DNA of 64,000 nucleotides, from NCBI RefSeq assembly GCF_963580165.1, contig NZ_CAUZLM010000004.1, forward strand, positions 62,001-126,000. Reading direction: 5' to 3'. Below the pieces are notes generated by a model that worked only from the letters and a program-made list of their open reading frames with translations, did not search any database and was not told the origin of the DNA. Shown one piece after another: positions 33,629 to 41,347 of this stretch. A program made the position numbers and the translations under genes. This DNA comes from Fructobacillus evanidus (GTDB lineage Bacteria > Bacillota > Bacilli > Lactobacillales > Lactobacillaceae). Every line of letters starts with the position of its first letter. Position 1 is the stretch's first letter.

Positions 33629-34420
33629 TTACACTAATCGCTTGCGGATTTGGCCGGAAATAAAGTCAATGGCCGTCACCATGACGACAATTCCAATCAA
33701 GATAATCCCAACACGAGGCCAAGACCGAGTTGATAGGGCAAAAATCAGTGGTGCCCCGACACCACCAGCGCCAACAATTCCCAAAATGGAAGCTGACCGA
33801 ACAGAAATCTCAAAGCGGTAGAGCGTATAGTTCATAAACTCTGGCAAAACTGCAGGGAAGGTGGCCATCGTTAAGCCATCCAAGGAAGACCCACCAGCTG
33901 CTGCAATCGCCTCATTGGGACCACGGTCGATGTTTTCAATCGCTTCAGAAAAGAGCTTGCCCATCATCCCGACGGAATGAAAACCAAGAGCCAAGACGCC
34001 GGCATAGGCCCCCGGACCGACGGCCTTCGTGAACATAATCGCCAACACGAGTTCTGGGAAAACACGAATAACCGTTAACAACAATTTTCCAGAAGCTGAT
34101 TTTGCTGAGAAAAATTTTTTCTTCGTTTTCGCAGCCCAAAAAGCCAGGGGAACCGCCAAGACGGCCGAAATAAAGGTCCCCAAAAAGGCGATGGCCAGGG
34201 TTTCGAGCAAGGCCGTTACCAGGTCTTCCCCATCACCTGAATAAACATAGGACCAGTCAGGGTGAATCAGTCCATTAACAATTGATCCTAGGACCTGACC
34301 AGCGGTACTTTTAATCCCGTTAATTGGGACGCCTGAAAAGCCCCAGGCAAAAATGGCAATGACCACGGCAACAATCACCCACGGTTGAATTTTTTGCCAA
34401 CTACTTCTTTTTTCAATCAT
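33629..34420 (-). CDS. phnE: Phosphonate-type ABC transporter permease, cassette 1, second copy
   Basis: 263 residues, about six membrane helices. The ABC-importer EAA loop is clear (EAIAAAGGSSLDGLTMATFPAVLP read in two parts), near residue 170. The protein matches PhnE. Its start overlaps the stop of the preceding permease by one base. Two different permeases per transporter suggest a heterodimeric channel. The cassette 2 counterpart (37349-38143) matches it at most positions. Confidence 0.92.
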   Translation of the reverse strand: MIEKRSSWQKIQPWVIVAVVIAIFAWGFSGVPINGIKSTAGQVLGSIVNGLIHPDWSYVYSGDGEDLVTALLETLAIAFLGTFISAVLAVPLAFWAAKTKKKFFSAKSASGKLLLTVIRVFPELVLAIMFTKAVGPGAYAGVLALGFHSVGMMGKLFSEAIENIDRGPNEAIAAAGGSSLDGLTMATFPAVLPEFMNYTLYRFEISVRSASILGIVGAGGVGAPLIFALSTRSWPRVGIILIGIVVMVTAIDFISGQIRKRLV

Positions 34421-35202
34421 TAAGCCAACGCCTCCCGCAACTGATTTGAAATGGTATCAACAATCACCACCACAACCAGAATTGACAAAATCACCACAGC
34501 AGTGCGGTCATAACGGAACATCTCCAAGGTAGTATTCAGATAAAGTCCAATTCCACCGGCACCCAAGTATCCCAGAACGGTTGAGGCTCGGACATTAATT
34601 TCAAGCGTGTAAAGGAAAAAGCTCAAAAATTGATTGAAGACCTGTGGAAAAACTGCAAAGACAATGATTTGGATGCTATTGGCACCAGCAGCCTTCATTG
34701 CATCAAGTGGCCCTTCATCGATCGTTTCGATTGCTTCGTATAGTAGCTTAAAGACCATTCCAAAGGAAAAGACTGCTAAGGCGCAGACCCCAGAAAAGGC
34801 CCCAATACCAACGACCGCAACAAACAAAGCAGCCAAGAGCATTTCGGGTAGTGACCGCGTCAAGTTCATCAAAAAGCGGACCAAACCACGGACATAGGGA
34901 TTTTTTACGATATTGCCCGCTGCTAATAGTGAGACTGGAATAGCCGCCACACCACCAATCAAAGTTCCGACTAACGCCATCTGAATCGTTTGCGCAATCG
35001 GTGACATAATGGCTGGCAAGTAAGACCAGTCAGGATTGGACATCTTAACCCACAAATCAAAGAATTGATCCCAGGAAAAATTTTGCCCTGCACCCGTCAT
35101 CATCCCCGACATTAGTGTGAGCAAAATAAAGAGGATAAATAGACCAAAGCCAACCAGGTGCCATTCCTGGGCAAAACTGCGTTTTGGTAAGTTTTCCATC
35201 AT
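34420..35202 (-). CDS. phnE: Phosphonate-type ABC transporter permease, cassette 1, first copy
   Basis: 260 residues with about six membrane helices and the EAA loop DAMKAAGANSIQIIVFAVFPQVF. PhnE family. It shares one base with phnC upstream and one with the other permease downstream, a tightly coupled operon. Only moderately similar to its partner permease but very similar to 38140-38922 in cassette 2. Confidence 0.92.
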   Translation of the reverse strand: MMENLPKRSFAQEWHLVGFGLFILFILLTLMSGMMTGAGQNFSWDQFFDLWVKMSNPDWSYLPAIMSPIAQTIQMALVGTLIGGVAAIPVSLLAAGNIVKNPYVRGLVRFLMNLTRSLPEMLLAALFVAVVGIGAFSGVCALAVFSFGMVFKLLYEAIETIDEGPLDAMKAAGANSIQIIVFAVFPQVFNQFLSFFLYTLEINVRASTVLGYLGAGGIGLYLNTTLEMFRYDRTAVVILSILVVVVIVDTISNQLREALA

Positions 35203-35960
35203 CAGTCACCCACTTCCGCATAAATCTTTTGGAAATCAGAAGCCTGCACTTCGGCGATTGGCTTATCATAGACTAATTTTCCAGCCTTTAAGCCAACAAT
35301 CCGAGTGGCGTAATCCATGGCTAATTCCATCGAGTGCAAGTTGGCCACAATCGTCAAACCGTCCTCTTCATTGAGCCGCTTCAAGTCATCCATCACGACC
35401 TTGGTGGTCTTCGGATCCAAACCAGAGACCGGTTCGTCGGCTAAGAACACAGCCGGTTCCTGCATCAAAGCCCGGGCAATCCCCACTCGTTGCTGTTGAC
35501 CACCAGATAGGTCACGCGCCTTCGTATAATACTTATCGAGCAAGTTAACTCGTTCCAAACTTTTGACAGCTCGATCTTGGTCTTCCTTCGTAAAGAGGCC
35601 CAAAGTCGATTGCCAAGTTGGATAGTAACCAACACGTCCAGAAAGGACATTGCGGGCAACCGTTGACTGCTTAACCAAATTATAATTTTGGAAAATCATG
35701 GCAATATTGCGTCGCAGCGTCCGCAATTCTTTACCAGATGCCTTCGTAATGTCTTCACCATCAATCAAGATATGGCCATCTGTCACGTCATGCAGGCGAT
35801 TGATAGCTCGCAATAGCGTTGATTTACCGGCTCCCGATAAACCAACAATGACAACAAATTCACCCGCTTCAATATCGAGATTAATATTATCGAGGCCAAC
35901 AACTCCGTTAGGGTACACCTTGGAAACGCCTTCTACTTTAATCGTGCCCTTTTTTGACAT
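35202..35960 (-). CDS. phnC: Phosphonate-type ABC transporter ATPase, cassette 1
   Basis: 252 residues. Walker A GLSGAGKST, Q-loop MIFQNYNLVKQ, signature LSGGQQQRVGIARAL, Walker B AVFLADEPVSGLDP and the switch His in NLHSM are intact. PhnC-type ATPases power uptake of phosphonates and related oxyanion or phospho-compounds. AAGGAAG precedes the ATG. It is separated from phnD by a strong hairpin that should reduce its expression relative to phnD. Confidence 0.95.
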   Translation of the reverse strand: MSKKGTIKVEGVSKVYPNGVVGLDNINLDIEAGEFVVIVGLSGAGKSTLLRAINRLHDVTDGHILIDGEDITKASGKELRTLRRNIAMIFQNYNLVKQSTVARNVLSGRVGYYPTWQSTLGLFTKEDQDRAVKSLERVNLLDKYYTKARDLSGGQQQRVGIARALMQEPAVFLADEPVSGLDPKTTKVVMDDLKRLNEEDGLTIVANLHSMELAMDYATRIVGLKAGKLVYDKPIAEVQASDFQKIYAEVGD

Positions 35961-36006
35961 GTAAACTTCCTTTTTTCCTGTCTTGGAACCAATTTAAATT
36001 ATTATG

Positions 36007-36044
36007 AAAAAAAGTCGCCACCATCCAAGATGGCAGCGACTTTT
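36007..36044 (-). terminator. Internal terminator/attenuator between phnD and phnC, cassette 1
   Basis: On the minus strand a 16-bp stem (two G-U pairs) with a three-base loop, then seven T. Lying inside the operon, it should let only part of the transcripts continue into phnC-phnE-phnE. Confidence 0.85.
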
Positions 36045-36058
36045 CTCACAAAATTATC

Positions 36059-37021
36059 TTACTTAATTTTGTTCATCGTCTGATCATAATTACGGATTTC
36101 ATCAAAGTTTGAATCCTTTGAGTCGGTCACACCGGCCCATGAATAAACATCGTTAAAGACTTTCTTTCCTTCGTCCGTCTTTGAAACCGCAACAATCGCA
36201 GCCTTAATCTTATCTGAATCAGAGCTTGAAATATCCTTACGCAAAGTAATGGTATCGTTTGGAATACCCTTTGTGTAGTAAAGAACACGTGTGTTCTTAA
36301 AGACGTCTGGCTGATCCTTCTTGACCACATTTCGTGCGTCGTCGAAGATAAAGGCAGCGTCGGTATCACCGTTCAAGACAGACATAACACCTTGATCATG
36401 TCCCTTGACTTGAACAAGCGTTGAATCCTTGACAACGTTGACACCCTTCTTATAGAGCTCAACTGTTGGGTAAATATACCCAGCTGATGAGGTAGCGCCC
36501 TGGACAGCAATCTTCTTACCCTTCAAATCGTCAATTGACTTGATTGATGAGTTTGCCTTGACCAGAACCATTGACTTATAGCTATTCACTAATTTATCAG
36601 TTGTTGCACCAGTATTGTCATCCTTCATACCCAAGCGAGTTGATTGCAAGATAACCTTTGCACCATACTGCTTGTGAGCTGTGACATAACCATCAGGTGG
36701 CAAGAAGCCCATGTCCACCTTCTTTGAACCCATTGCTTCAATCACGGTGTTGTAATCCGTTGAAATTGAAACGTGAACCGGAATACCTAATTGCTTACTG
36801 AGCAAGCTTTCCAATGGCTTAGCCTTAGCCAAAATGGTATCGGCCTGTGATGAAGGAACAAACTGAATGTTTAATTCCTTCAAGGACATCTTTTTGCTAC
36901 TGCTTGATGAGTCAGTCGATGAACTTGAATGCTTTGACCCTGTAAAGGCAAAAAATCCTCCAACGACGACCACTAAGACAGCAATTGCTGCAATGATCTT
37001 CTTTGTAGCGCTATTCTGCAT
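36059..37021 (-). CDS. phnD: Phosphonate-type substrate-binding protein, cassette 1
   Basis: 320 residues. An N-terminal hydrophobic segment (about 8-27) and a Ser-rich linker precede a PhnD-type binding domain: ELNIQFVPSSQADTILAKAKPLESLL, SKKVDMGFLPPDGY, GKKIAVQGATSSAGYIYP (ligand Ser/Thr), VKGHDQGVMSVLNGDTDAAFIFDDAR and PNDTITLRKD. No cysteine follows the hydrophobic segment, so there is no lipobox; it is probably held by the uncleaved helix. The true ligand could be a phosphonate, phosphite or a phosphate ester. No C-P lyase genes are in the window. Confidence 0.9.
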   Translation of the reverse strand: MQNSATKKIIAAIAVLVVVVGGFFAFTGSKHSSSSTDSSSSSKKMSLKELNIQFVPSSQADTILAKAKPLESLLSKQLGIPVHVSISTDYNTVIEAMGSKKVDMGFLPPDGYVTAHKQYGAKVILQSTRLGMKDDNTGATTDKLVNSYKSMVLVKANSSIKSIDDLKGKKIAVQGATSSAGYIYPTVELYKKGVNVVKDSTLVQVKGHDQGVMSVLNGDTDAAFIFDDARNVVKKDQPDVFKNTRVLYYTKGIPNDTITLRKDISSSDSDKIKAAIVAVSKTDEGKKVFNDVYSWAGVTDSKDSNFDEIRNYDQTMNKIK

Positions 37022-37138
37022 GATGCGATTCTCACTCCTCTATTTCCATAGGTGCTGACAAACTGTGCAACTGCTTGATTGTGTGTTGACGATTAAGTAA
37101 CTGAGCCAAAGCTCAAATCTGCTTTCCGTAACACCTAA

Positions 37139-37167
37139 ATTATCACGTAGATTAAATGAATATTCAA
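37139..37167 (-). promoter_or_regulatory. phnD promoter, cassette 1
   Basis: Minus strand TTGAAT (37162-37167), 17 bp, GATAAT (37139-37144). The perfect palindrome TGAATATTCA (37157-37166) overlaps the -35. The same block precedes phnD of cassette 2. Confidence 0.7.
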
Positions 37168-37302
37168 GTAAATTCATCCTAAAAGTAGAAATATTTTTAC
37201 TTTTTTCTTGTTATTTTAATTACAAAGACAACTATTGTCTACAAAATCCGAATATTAATGGAAATAAAATCATTTTAGTGTTTCTCGGAAGCGTTGTGTG
37301 CA

Positions 37303-37327
37303 AAAAATCGTTGTGTAAAACACAACG
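37303..37327 (-). terminator. Terminator of phn cassette 2
   Basis: CGTTGTGT-TTT-ACACAACG on the minus strand, then ATTTTTTG. A further copy of the arm (GCGTTGTGTG) lies just upstream on the plus strand at 37290-37300. The rest of 37.02-37.35 kb holds the phnD promoter and otherwise AT-rich DNA. Confidence 0.75.
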
Positions 37328-37348
37328 CTTTTGCTTCAAATTTAAAAA

Positions 37349-38143
37349 TTAGACAAGACGCTTTCTGATTTGCCCTGAAAGAAAATCAATGGCCGTGACC
37401 GTGACCACAATGCCGATTAGAATCATCCCAACCCGTGGCCAGGCCCTAGTTGAGAGCGCAAAAATCAGTGGTGCCCCAACCCCACCGGCACCGACAATCC
37501 CCAAAATGGAGGCAGAGCGAACGGCAATTTCAAACCGGTAGAGCGTGTAATTCATGAACTCTGGTAGAACCGCCGGGAAGGTCGCCATGGTTAAGCCATC
37601 GAGAGTAGAACCACCCGCCGCCGCAATGGCTTCGTTTGGTCCACGGTCAATATTTTCAACTGCTTCGGAGAATAACTTCCCCATCATCCCCACCGAGTGA
37701 AAACCAAGGGCCAAGACCCCGGCGAAAGCCCCCGGACCAACTGCCTTAATAAACATAATGGCTAAAACTAGTTCGGGAAAAACACGAACGACGGTCAGAA
37801 CAAACTTACCCGAAGCTGATTTTGGTGAAAAAAACTTGCGACTTGTCTTTGCCGCCCAGAATCCAAATGGTACGGCTAACACGGCCGACATAAAGGTGCC
37901 CAAGAAAGCGATGGCCAATGTTTGCAACAGAGCGGTGACTAAATCTTCGCCATCCCCACTGTATAGGTAGGGCCAGTCCGGGTGCATCAAGCCATCAAGA
38001 ATCGAGCCAAAAACCTGCCCAGCCGTTGACTTAATACCCGTCAGCGGCACACCAGTAAAGCCCCAAATAAAGATGGCGGCCACCACAACGGTGATGAACC
38101 ACGGTTGGCTTTTTTGCCATAAAGTCTTTTGCTGTATCATCAT
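37349..38143 (-). CDS. phnE: Phosphonate-type ABC transporter permease, cassette 2, second copy
   Basis: 264 residues, six-helix permease with EAIAAAGGSTLDGLTMATFP as EAA loop. By eye well over three quarters of positions match the cassette 1 permease at 33629-34420, including the whole stretch from the EAA loop to the C terminus. It overlaps its upstream partner by 4 nt. Confidence 0.92.
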   Translation of the reverse strand: MMIQQKTLWQKSQPWFITVVVAAIFIWGFTGVPLTGIKSTAGQVFGSILDGLMHPDWPYLYSGDGEDLVTALLQTLAIAFLGTFMSAVLAVPFGFWAAKTSRKFFSPKSASGKFVLTVVRVFPELVLAIMFIKAVGPGAFAGVLALGFHSVGMMGKLFSEAVENIDRGPNEAIAAAGGSTLDGLTMATFPAVLPEFMNYTLYRFEIAVRSASILGIVGAGGVGAPLIFALSTRAWPRVGMILIGIVVTVTAIDFLSGQIRKRLV

Positions 38144-38922
38144 TTAAGCACCTCCCGGAGTTGGTTGGAAACAAAATCAACCAAGACAACGACTAGCAAA
38201 ATCGCTAAGATAACCACGGCCGTCCGGTCATAGCGGAACATTTCCAAGGTAGTATTTAAGTACAAACCAATACCACCGGCTCCTAAATAACCCAAAACCG
38301 TTGAGGCTCGCACGTTGATTTCTAACGTATACAAGAAGAAGCTCAAATACTGGTTAAACACCTGGGGCACAACCGCAAAGCAAATAATTTGAATGCTATT
38401 GGCACCTGCCGCCCGCAAGGCTTCAATTGGCCCTTCATCAATCGTTTCGATTGCTTCATAGAGAAGCTTAAAAATCATCCCAAAGGAGAAAATCGCCAAG
38501 GCGAGCACCCCAGACAAAGCGCCAATACCGACCACGGCCACAAAGAGCGCTGCCAAAAGCATTTCTGGCAATGAGCGAATCAGGTTCATCAACAGACGCA
38601 CCAGGCCACGGATAAACTGATTTTTAACAATATTTTCAGCCGATAAAAGTGCCGCCGGAATGGCCGCTACCCCGCCTAGGAAGGTTCCAACCAAAGCCAT
38701 TTGAATCGTTTCAATCAAAGGCTTCGTCACCGATGACAGGTAGGACCAGTCTGGATTGGACATCTTAATCCACAAATCAAAGAATTGATCCCAGGAAAAG
38801 TCTTGTCCAGCACCGGTTGCATGGGCGGAAATCATCAACAAGACCACCATCAGTAAGAAAATAGTAAAGCCGATAACATGCCATTCCTGGTTGAAGGTCC
38901 GCTTAGGCAGGCTCGTATTCAT
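38140..38922 (-). CDS. phnE: Phosphonate-type ABC transporter permease, cassette 2, first copy
   Basis: 260 residues, same architecture as 34420-35202, with EALRAAGANSIQIICFAVVPQVF as EAA loop. Overlaps phnC and the following permease by 4 nt each, where the cassette 1 overlaps are one base, so the junctions have drifted since duplication. Confidence 0.92.
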   Translation of the reverse strand: MNTSLPKRTFNQEWHVIGFTIFLLMVVLLMISAHATGAGQDFSWDQFFDLWIKMSNPDWSYLSSVTKPLIETIQMALVGTFLGGVAAIPAALLSAENIVKNQFIRGLVRLLMNLIRSLPEMLLAALFVAVVGIGALSGVLALAIFSFGMIFKLLYEAIETIDEGPIEALRAAGANSIQIICFAVVPQVFNQYLSFFLYTLEINVRASTVLGYLGAGGIGLYLNTTLEMFRYDRTAVVILAILLVVVLVDFVSNQLREVLK

Positions 38923-39683
38923 CGACTCACCTCCGCTTCACGGTAAATATCTGCAAAATCAGTTTCCTTCACGTTCTCAATTGGCTGGTCGTATACTAAT
39001 TTTCCTCCGCGCAGGCCGACAATTCGAGTGGCATAGGCCAAGGCCAGGTCAATCGAATGCAGGTTGGCGATAACTGTTAGGCCATCCTCCTCGTTCAATC
39101 GCTTTAGATCGTCCATGACAACCTTGGTGGTCTTAGGATCCAAACCGGAAACCGGTTCGTCCGCCAGGAAGACCGCCGGTTCTTGCATCAAGGCGCGGGC
39201 AATCCCGACACGTTGTTGTTGACCTCCGGACAGGTCACGGGCTTTTGTATAATATTTATCTAAAAGATTGACCCTGGTCAGGCTTTCTGCCGCCCGCTCC
39301 TGGTCTTCCTTCGTGAAGAGACCAAAAGCCGACTGCCAAGTGCCATAATAACCCACTCGACCGGAAAGAACATTCCGAGAAACCGTTGCTCGCTTGACCA
39401 AATTATAATTTTGGAAAATCATGGCCACGTTACGACGCATGTTCCGTAATTCTTTCCCAGAAGCCTTGGTAATATCTTGACCATCAATTTCGATGCTTCC
39501 CTCGGTCACATCATGCAAGCGGTTCAATGACCGCAGTAAAGTTGACTTTCCTGCTCCGGATAGGCCGACAATCACCACAAATTCGCCAGCTGCAATATCT
39601 AAATTAATGTTGTCTAAACCGACAACGCCATTATCATAAATTTTTGAAACGCCAGTAACCTTAATCGTACCCTTATTTGACAT
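38919..39683 (-). CDS. phnC: Phosphonate-type ABC transporter ATPase, cassette 2
   Basis: 254 residues. Walker A GLSGAGKST, MIFQNYNLVKR, LSGGQQQRVGIARAL, AVFLADEPVSGLDP and NLHSID are intact. I chose the ATG at 39683, 7 nt after AAGGA, which gives the same N terminus (MSNKGTIKV) as the paralogue; the longer frame to 39773 would translate through the internal terminator hairpin. Closely similar to phnC of cassette 1. Confidence 0.93.
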   Translation of the reverse strand: MSNKGTIKVTGVSKIYDNGVVGLDNINLDIAAGEFVVIVGLSGAGKSTLLRSLNRLHDVTEGSIEIDGQDITKASGKELRNMRRNVAMIFQNYNLVKRATVSRNVLSGRVGYYGTWQSAFGLFTKEDQERAAESLTRVNLLDKYYTKARDLSGGQQQRVGIARALMQEPAVFLADEPVSGLDPKTTKVVMDDLKRLNEEDGLTVIANLHSIDLALAYATRIVGLRGGKLVYDQPIENVKETDFADIYREAEVSR

Positions 39684-39727
39684 CTGCAATCCTTTTTCTA
39701 AACTGATTTTCCAAAAGTGGTTCTTTA

Positions 39728-39764
39728 TCAAAAAAACCGCCGCCATCCTAGATGGTGGCGATTT
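39728..39764 (-). terminator. Internal terminator/attenuator between phnD and phnC, cassette 2
   Basis: A 14-bp stem with one mismatch and a three-base loop on the minus strand, followed by TTTTTTT. Same place and form as in cassette 1 although the sequence has changed in several positions. Confidence 0.8.
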
Positions 39765-39781
39765 CTTGCTCAAAAATAACC

Positions 39782-40729
39782 TTACTGAATCTTCTTAATC
39801 GTTTCTTCGTACTGACGAACGTTATCGAAGCTTGATTCCTTCGCTTCTGTCACACCTTGCCATGAGTAACCATCGGCCAAGGCCTTCTTACCTTCGTCAG
39901 TCTTAGCGATTTCCATCATTGCCTTTTGAATCTTCTTGGCATCTGATGACGTAACACCCTTACGCAATGAAATCGTATCGTTTGGAATTGGGTTTGAGTA
40001 GTAAATGACGCGGGTATCCTTAAAGACGTCCGGCTGATCCTTTTGCACGTTTGTCCGGACATCGTCGTAGACAAAGGCTGCATCAGTATCGCCATTCAGA
40101 ACAGACATCACACCTTGGTCGTGGCCCTTCACTTGAACAAGTGTTGAGTCCTTGACGACGTTAATGCCCTTCTTGTACAACTCAACAACTGGGAAAAGGT
40201 AACCAGAAGTTGAGATGGCACTTTGCGTCGCAATCTTCTTCCCCTTCAAGTCTTCGATGGACTTGATTGGCGAATTAGACTTGACAATAATCATTGATTT
40301 GTATGTGTTAACGACTTTATCAGTTGTTTCACCTGTGTTGTTATCCTTCATGGCCAACTTAGTTGACTGAAGAATGGCTTTGACGCCATACTGCTTTTGG
40401 GCAGTGACGTATGAATCAGGAGGTAGGAAGCCCATGTCAACTTTCTTTGACCCCATCGCTTCAACCGCCGTGTTATAACTCGTGGCAACCGAAACGTGGA
40501 CGGGAATTCCCAATTTTTTACTTAATAGATTTTCCAATGGCTTGGCCTTGGCCAACATTGTTTCAGCATTTGTTGAAGGCACGAACTGAACGTTCAATTC
40601 CTTCAACGACATCTTTGAATCACTACTTGTCGACTTTCCTGTCGAATCCGAATGCTTACCTGAGGTAAAAGCGAAGAACCCACCGACAACGACCAACAAT
40701 ACCGCAAGGGCTGTTATGATCTTTTTCAT
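39782..40729 (-). CDS. phnD: Phosphonate-type substrate-binding protein, cassette 2
   Basis: 315 residues. N-terminal hydrophobic segment (about 4-22), Ser-rich linker, then the PhnD domain with ELNVQFVPSTNAETMLAKAKPLENLL, SKKVDMGFLPPDSY, KKIATQSAISTSGYLFP and VKGHDQGVMSVLNGDTDAAFVYDDVR. Again no lipobox cysteine. The ligand loop differs from the cassette 1 protein (SAISTSG versus GATSSAG), and the two binding proteins have diverged more than the permeases, which suggests different ligands or affinities. Confidence 0.9.
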   Translation of the reverse strand: MKKIITALAVLLVVVGGFFAFTSGKHSDSTGKSTSSDSKMSLKELNVQFVPSTNAETMLAKAKPLENLLSKKLGIPVHVSVATSYNTAVEAMGSKKVDMGFLPPDSYVTAQKQYGVKAILQSTKLAMKDNNTGETTDKVVNTYKSMIIVKSNSPIKSIEDLKGKKIATQSAISTSGYLFPVVELYKKGINVVKDSTLVQVKGHDQGVMSVLNGDTDAAFVYDDVRTNVQKDQPDVFKDTRVIYYSNPIPNDTISLRKGVTSSDAKKIQKAMMEIAKTDEGKKALADGYSWQGVTEAKESSFDNVRQYEETIKKIQ

Positions 40730-40908
40730 GATATATTTCTCTCTCCTATTTGTTCGCTAACAATTCTACGTGCTGCTGACAATAAATAAACGAGTAAATG
40801 CTGTTTTTTCTTCTACAACTGAATTAAAAGTCCTCCTTTTGTTCTGTTAACTTTTACGATTTAGTAAATAAATCAAAAAAATTTAAATCACTAGCACGCA
40901 ACACGGAT

Positions 40909-40937
40909 ATTATTACGTAGATTAAATGAATATTCAA
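40909..40937 (-). promoter_or_regulatory. phnD promoter, cassette 2
   Basis: Minus strand TTGAAT (40932-40937), 17 bp, AATAAT (40909-40914), with the palindrome TGAATATTCA (40927-40936) as in cassette 1. From 40938 to 41287 the DNA is strongly AT-rich and I see no gene or element. Confidence 0.7.
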
Positions 40938-41287
40938 CCCCACCCTAAAATTAGAATTGTTCCATTTTATAACTTTATTTCATTTTTCTGTTAAAAATTA
41001 TGACAAATACAAACACAAAAATGAATTTTACGACAGATTGTTGTTTAATTACTTTTTAAAATCAGCAAATATATTGTTTTTTTAGACATATTTAACTTAA
41101 AAATCAGTGAAATTAGTGTTAATATTTTTCATCTTGTTTTTTTTATCAACAAAACCTTTCTTCTAATTCATACTTTATTTTTTAAAATTACCCCTTTCTG
41201 GATTACCCATTTAGTTGCTTGTCATAAAAATTGTTAATTTTTCTGACAGTAATTTGGATTGATTATTCAAAGAAAATAGACAAACAA

Positions 41288-41318
41288 AAGACCCCCGAAC
41301 TTAAAATTCGGAGGTCTT
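41288..41318 (-). terminator. Terminator of the adhesin gene
   Basis: AAGACCTCCGAA / TTCGGGGGTCTT on the minus strand followed by TTGTTTG; an opposite T run (TTATTTTTTC) makes it usable from the other side. Confidence 0.8.
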
Positions 41319-41347
41319 GTTATTTTTTCTGCGGAATCACAGAGAAA

